From positions 212,344,982-212,408,981 of the forward strand of contig CM038215.1 in the NCBI GenBank assembly GCA_021442155.1: a stretch of 64,000 nt of DNA, read 5' to 3'. A program made the position numbers and the translations under genes. Shown here in pieces: positions 58,661-64,000 of this stretch (position 1 is the stretch's first letter; each line of letters opens with the position of its first letter). Below the pieces are notes generated by a model, which saw only the letters and a list, made by a program, of their open reading frames with translations, had not been told where the DNA came from and did not search any database. The DNA comes from Cymbidium sinense (lineage: Eukaryota > Streptophyta > Magnoliopsida > Asparagales > Orchidaceae).

Positions 58661-58823
58661 TAATTATAGATCGTGTTCTGTTGACATAACTTTAACTAAG
58701 ATCTTTTCAACTTCACCAAATTCATAATATGAATATATTCAATAGGTGTATCAATACTCTTTGAATTTAAGAATTATTGATGTAATAAACATCATATCAT
58801 AAAAAGCACTCTTGCCATCGACA
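58661..58823 (+). repeat. 3' LTR of element 1, right part
   Basis: Continues the LTR from 'attatagatcgtgttctgtt' through 'cttttcaacttcaccaaatt' to 'gccatcgaca', matching 45420-45595. Confidence 0.88.
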
Positions 58824-59401
58824 AGAGTGGAGAAAAACTTTTAAATTTATAAATTATAACCTTAGACTACTCGCTTATGTAGAATTGGGAGCGAGAAACT
58901 TTTATTTAGTGTTTTTTGTAGACTTGTGTGATTTCTAATTATCTTACTCTGACTTTTATAATCTTATTATGATGTTACTAAATTACTTATTATTCAATTT
59001 TTTTCTTTAATTTAAAAGTTTAATTTTGAGGTTTAGAATTTGCATTAAAAAAATTCCTCAATGCTCGATTTCACAACTTCAGACTGCAACACTTGTGCAA
59101 TGTAACCAATTTATTAAGAAATTGCAATGTTGCCCAAAAATTCTTTTCAACGCTCCTAAGACACCACTTGCTAGAAAATATAATAGACTAAGATTTTTCA
59201 AATCTAATAACATGAGTCATCTAGCACCTCAATGTCTATATTATTCTTTAGAATAAAACTAATCAGCCTAACTAGCAAAGAATTCTCTCCAAAAAAGTTT
59301 TCAAGGTGAAGGAGATGACATCACAAGATCGTCTGATAAAAGAACTGTGTTCATGCAAGACAAAGTACAAGTGAAAAAAATTCAAAGAATATACAAGGAT
59401 T
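58824..59401. other. Non-coding spacer, no gene recognised
   Basis: One open frame of 76 codons (59026-59256) matches nothing I know and has no supporting context. Confidence 0.45.
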
Positions 59402-59997
59402 TGTCATGACCCAATCCCGGAGCTTGGAATTTCTAAGGAGCGAATCGATAGTTGGACGGTAAAGTTATACTAACATGTCACAATATTTATCCAAACAAAT
59501 AAAAAGCCACTAAATCACAAAAATTCTAAAACATCTTCTAAATACATATAAACACATCAAATTGTAACGAACATTTTTAATAAAATATCTAACCCAAGAT
59601 AAAATATTTTCCTTCTAATACTTATTTTCATTAGATCCTCTTCTTTTATAAATGATCTCTCATCTATCAACCAATTAATTTAAAGAATCTTTCTTGTAAT
59701 AAGCATTTAAACAACATATTACGTTATACAATAACTTAGTAAATAATTATAATTCTACTATATATATTAATTTTTATGTGCATGCTCAAACATGAAATGT
59801 AGTGAAGAAATGATTCAACATGAACAATTTATTTTATGAAAACTTTTGATCATTTGCATTTCCATTAAATGCAATCCTTTTCAAGTACATCCATTTTCGT
59901 TTCTTTTCCAAGCTTTTTCCAATTCTATTTTTATGCACGGATATAATAGCGTCCCCAACTAGTATCATAAAGGATAACTCTTTTAATTGATTTAAAC
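59402..59997 (-). repeat. Possible end of another gypsy LTR, minus strand
   Basis: Read on the minus strand, the right end is 'gaaattccaagctccgggat' to 'gtcatgaca', the same kind of ending as LTRs of elements 2 and 3 ('attccaagct..gtgaca'). The rest up to 59997 is AT-rich and not clearly alignable; element 3 may have inserted into it. Confidence 0.4.
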
Positions 59998-61636
59998 TGT
60001 AATACCCGAAAAAAAATAAATAAAATGAAAAATACAACCGCACATGGGCGAGTGAAAAGTCGGGGAGTTCGGTAAAATAACTCCCAACGAAGAGAGGAAA
60101 CGGAAAGGAGAAAGAGAAGAAGAAAGTTCGCGTGAACCTTCCATGCGATGACGCGAGAAGAAGGAGATTGTCTTCGCAAGGTACCGAGAGAAGAAAGAGA
60201 AGCAACAACTTAGCCCCAGCCGAAAGAGGAGTTCCATAAGTCACATCAGTTGAGGCTTCACACCGAGAGAGAGAGATCTCATGAGAGACATGAGTGTAAA
60301 AAATGTGCCAAGGCTGGAATGAGGAAAGATAAGTAAATAAATAATTTATATAATTATATATTTAATTGAAATCATGATGTTAATGTTATTATCTCAATTC
60401 AATTAGGGTTTATAATTGACATGGTTTATCGATTTCAAAGAATTTTAATTGAATAAAGATAAATTAAATTCAAGTTTAAGAATCATTTTAAGATCATTTT
60501 AAGAATCATTTTAAGAAAAATGATAAACATTTAATGAAAATAAAATTTATCTATATCACGTTAATTAATTTAGAATCATTTTAAGAGGTATGATAGCATT
60601 AAATGAAATATATTAAGTCACTTTAACACTTAATATTTTATATTAAAAAAATAATAATTAATGATTTAAGATTATATTAAGCAATTTAGACATATCAATA
60701 TATTAAATGAATTAAAGGTTAATTTAACTTGAAAAATAAACAAAATATATTAATATAAGCATCAAATAATAAAAGTTTATGTAAAGATCATGACAAGAAA
60801 TGAATAAAATAAAATACATTATTTTCTAATATTGATCCAATCAATATTTTATTCTATAAGAATTTCAATTAAGGAAAGAAGCATTAAAGGAAAGGAGATT
60901 CAAGAGAAAACTGCAAATTAAAGTTTTAATTATGTTACATTTACGAAAAAAATGTTTAATTTTTTTTATGATTTTAAATGACGTATATGATTAATTTTTT
61001 CACCGCAAGTTGTGATTATTTATCTATTTCATAAATTACAAGTTTCCTATTTTTCCATTAATAATTTTGATCAAATTACTACGTATTTTATAAAGTTAAC
61101 CGATTTATATTAATTAATACGCATACCAGATAATTATACGCCATGAATATGAAAAAGGGAGTTCACCCCTTTGCATTTACCAAATGAAATGCAATCTAAA
61201 GCTGAAATGGCAAAACGAATGCCTACTTGTTTTGACAAAAGATTTTCTTTTTGTAAAAGCTGACTCTAAAATGATTATAAAAAAGTTCATAAATGTTTAT
61301 CTATACCTACTATGGATCGAGCAATTTCATTTATGATAGTTATAACAAAAAATCGATATTAGTTTTACCTTCTTTTGTTACTATACAGAACAAGATAATT
61401 CAATCAATTTCAATTGCTTAATTTTTTTTCGTGAACCATCTTAACTAAATGACTAGTAAGGATCGCCGTAGAGATTAGATAGTAATTATGCCGCCATGTT
61501 AAATTAATTATATATCATGAACTTTGTTAAGATATATGTCAAAAAACATTACATCAATTTTTCAAGATATTTAAGATCGAAGCGTAATAGTTTTTTTTAT
61601 CCGGCTCTCGACATTCCAAGCCTTCCGTGCCTCACA
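59998..61636 (+). repeat. 5' LTR of element 3
   Basis: Starts tgtaatacccgaaaaaaaat and ends 'ccttccgtgcctcaca'. Shares the 'ataattatatatttaattga' part and the end motif with the LTRs at 24818, 51083 and 56967. Confidence 0.82.
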
Positions 61637-61640
61637 AGTG

Positions 61641-61653
61641 TGGTATCGAGCCG
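61641..61653 (+). other. Primer binding site of element 3
   Basis: tggtatcgagccg matches the initiator tRNA-Met site 'tggtatcagagc' with one base missing, four bases after the LTR end. Confidence 0.75.
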
Positions 61654-61689
61654 ATTTTATATTTAGATACGGATCATAATCAAAGCCAT

Positions 61690-62870
61690 TGTGAAGACGA
61701 ATGAAGAGATTTAATATTATTGACGACGCTAACGATTATAATTATGTGCTATGAAATCAATTCGTGAAGATGATGTAAGAAAATAGAAACTGCATGCAAT
61801 CGCCACAGATGCATTTACTCAAATGGTAATTACTCAAATGATAAGAAATGATACACAATAAAGTGGTGGTTCCTATCAAATACTTGAAATTATTTCAGAT
61901 GAGGCCACCTTTTCTCGTGACGGGACCTGACTAGTTAATGCTAGAAATTTTGATGATATACCCGCAGAAAGAAGTGGCTTCGCTGAGGCTAAGTGAGAGA
62001 TGGCAGACAATTGCAAGAGAAGCTCAGAAGGCAAATCTTATTTCATGGAGACTTCAAGACTTTAGAGATTGGTGTCTTAAAGACACAGCCATCGTGATTC
62101 AATACAAGAGATCGCTCTATACGCAAAGATGAGTCGAAGATGCCGCCATGCACTCTGATACCAAAGCAATTATGTTTCTGACCGAAGTGGGACAATTCCC
62201 TGTATCATGATTATCAGTACTGACGATAGAATGATTGCAATTGTGAGGAGAGATATAAGAGAATGAATATATAAGCCTAAAATCAAACCGAAAATCAAAC
62301 CAGAAGCCTATGCCGCCAAAGAAGATACGCCAAAATATGGAAGAGCACATGGAGAGCCTCGTGCACAAACTTATTAGTCATCACATATTCTATCTTCAAA
62401 AATCTCAATGGATACATGACAAGTATTCAATCTCCTACTGCAGAATAAAAGAGATCAATCGACGCCCCATCTAACTCAAAATCGCTCACAAATGAAGATG
62501 CATCACGCAAGAAAGTCATTGAGTTCTTCATTTATTGTTACGATTTTATATCGCTGATATAATCGCTTTATTTATAGTATCATCTTTATTAAATTAATTA
62601 GAGTTTTATTTGAATATCACAAGAAGTGAGAATTGTGATAAAAAACATTTTCAAATAAACGAATCAATTTAAAATTCAATGTAATTTTAAGAAATTAAAT
62701 AACTCAAATATCAAAGAAGCCGATACGATCGCCAATATATGACCAATGTAATTTTAAGAATAGATTTAAATATTATGCTACTATATTATGAAAGATAAAA
62801 TCAATATTCTAAAGAATAAATATTATAGCTAAAGCAGCCGCTAAAAAGACGAAGTGCTCAAGTTTCACGT
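61690..62870 (+). pseudogene. Degenerate gag and protease region of element 3
   Basis: The order follows element 2: 'TDAFTQMVITQMI'-like at about 61808, 'FLVTGPD*LVNA' near 61910, and 'RVQRRCRHAL' to 'AKEDTPKYGRAHGEPRAQ' near 62130-62360, each matched by a similar string in element 2. No frame is open for more than 83 codons. No clear protease motif. Confidence 0.65.
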
Positions 62871-64000
62871 TAAAGAGGGAGATATATCGAAAGGAGACCA
62901 TGTTTTTCCTGATTTACCAAATTTACCGAGAAAGATATTTCACACGCGCAAAAATAAAAGTAACATAGAATGACATCATTATAAGAGTCAAGAATCGCCT
63001 ACAAGAATTATTAAAAAAAGGATTTACAAAAGACATCTCCTCAGACATTCGGAAAAAAAAATGAAAAGTTTCGCTACATTATTAGCTAACAAACTCACAA
63101 TAAAAAAGAATGATCTTGATTTGAAGCTATTAAAGATCGATTTAAGATCGTATCCTGAGAATCAAAGAAAAAAATATACCAAATACGCATTCAAGATAAG
63201 CGACGCAAAGATACAAGTTTGGTGATGCTTCAACTTCATTTATGAATTCAACTTTTAGATTCATCAGATACATGATGATAATTTAATTCTAGAGATACCA
63301 TGAAATATCTTCACATTATTTTGCAAGCTAAATGAAAGCAAAAAATGTGAATTTTAATAAATAACATCATATTCTCCACATGACAGAATGAGATTTCAGC
63401 GATCGTAATAAAGTCGTAATAATGACGACCCGCACCAACCATCGTTGTAAGCTCAGTGAATATTACAGAGATTCAAAGATTTTCAGATCGCCTATTCAAT
63501 TAACCTCGTGCAAATTGAATGCCGATCAGTGAAAAGGCATTTCAAAATTGAAGAATTATTTAACGACACAAAGATTAACTATTCCACGCGACGTGATTTC
63601 AAGATGCATCATTACAGATGGTGTACTTAGAAAGAGCATGCTCGCCACCGAAAATTGAAAAGAATTATCCAACGATATCTAAGCAAAGATTTTTATTCAT
63701 ATCATTCATATGAGTAGTGCGTGTTTTCATCTATCATCAAAGCAAATATATCTTTACCGCAAGCTAAATTTAATGAGAATGTCATTACATTATTTGATAT
63801 TCAATAATCAAAATAAATCCTGCGCCTAAGTTAAAAAAATATCTGAATGTCATTGATTAAAAGATTTGTAATTAAAATTTTCAATTTTAGCGCTATCAAA
63901 AATCAATGGCTTACACGAACGACAGTTTACTTCCTCAAGACGACTTTAAAAAATTTTAAATTTGGTCGCCATAAGAAGATTTGAAATCTTTAGAGATTGT
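62871..64000 (+). pseudogene. Degenerate pol of element 3, cut by the window end
   Basis: Reverse transcriptase remnants parallel to element 2: 'RIIKKRIYKRHLL' near 63015, 'KDRFKIVS' and 'ESKKKIYQIRIQDK' at 63130-63200, and 'HFKIEELFNDTKINYSTR'-like words near 63535-63590 where the RNase H link begins. Strongly decayed, more so than element 2. Confidence 0.72.

Larger units (their letters stand above)
44873..58823 (+). mobile_element. Ty3/gypsy element 1, split by nested element 2
   Basis: The 5' LTR is 44873-45595 and the 3' LTR is in two parts, 50531-51082 and about 58661-58823. Joined, they match the 5' LTR from end to end, and the break falls at 'gcacttat|aagattcgttctg' of the 5' copy. 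Internal order is primer site, gag, protease, reverse transcriptase, RNase H, integrase, C-terminal domain: a complete but broken set. It is a chromovirus-type Ty3/gypsy by domain order and end motif; the exact clade is uncertain. Flanks of the outer LTRs do not show a clear 5-bp duplication. Confidence 0.9.
59998..64000 (+). mobile_element. Ty3/gypsy element 3 (related to element 2), left part
   Basis: LTR 59998-61636, then the primer site and decayed gag and pol, in the order and with the motifs of element 2. It runs off the right edge of the window, so the 3' LTR is not seen. LTR and coding parts are both full of small gaps. Confidence 0.85.

Noticed and set aside
59026..59256. 76-codon frame between elements 1 and 3
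   Set aside because: No recognised domain, no promoter or splice context, and AT-rich codon use by chance.

Overview
This is nuclear DNA of a flowering plant. It is AT-rich, its one recognisable host gene has plant-type introns and belongs to a plant kinase family, plastid-derived DNA is present, and most of the rest is Ty3/gypsy LTR retrotransposon. I cannot fix the species. A monocot is possible but nothing here proves it. I see no CRISPR array, tRNA, rRNA or bacterial operon.

Layout. 1-3.7 kb: no gene, with a CT repeat, a 61-bp tandem repeat and an AT repeat. 3.7-5.75 kb: a mosaic of decayed plastid gene pieces (ycf2, atpI, ycf1, psbA), all on the minus strand. 6.46-7.74 kb: a non-autonomous DNA transposon with matching inverted ends and a TAA target duplication. 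8.1-13.9 kb (plus) and 14.2-20.2 kb (minus): two related, mostly non-coding LTR elements in opposite orientation. Both carry the same 71-bp and 88-bp tandem arrays. Only the first keeps a gag remnant.

22.9-39.9 kb (minus): six exons of a PTI1-like serine/threonine kinase that join in frame without a stop. The intron between the exon ending at 38950 and the exon starting at 23619 is about 15.3 kb. It holds a TG...CA-bounded LTR, a decayed gypsy pol and a pair of old direct repeats. The first coding exon was not found.

39.9-44.9 kb: no gene, but three fragments of RTE-type LINEs. 44.9-58.8 kb: a Ty3/gypsy element with degenerate gag-pol, whose 3' LTR is split by a second, Del/Tekay-like Ty3/gypsy element (51.1-58.7 kb). 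From 59.998 kb to the window end: the left part of a third element related to the second. Every retroelement reading frame is broken. Many copies differ by short deletions, which may be real decay or consensus error in the assembly.

The only likely functional gene is the kinase. I found no convincing new biological system. The best leads are the 71/88-bp arrays carried by the inverted element pair, with a conserved hairpin at their polypurine end, the mosaic plastid insertion, and the retrotransposon-filled intron of an apparently intact kinase gene.
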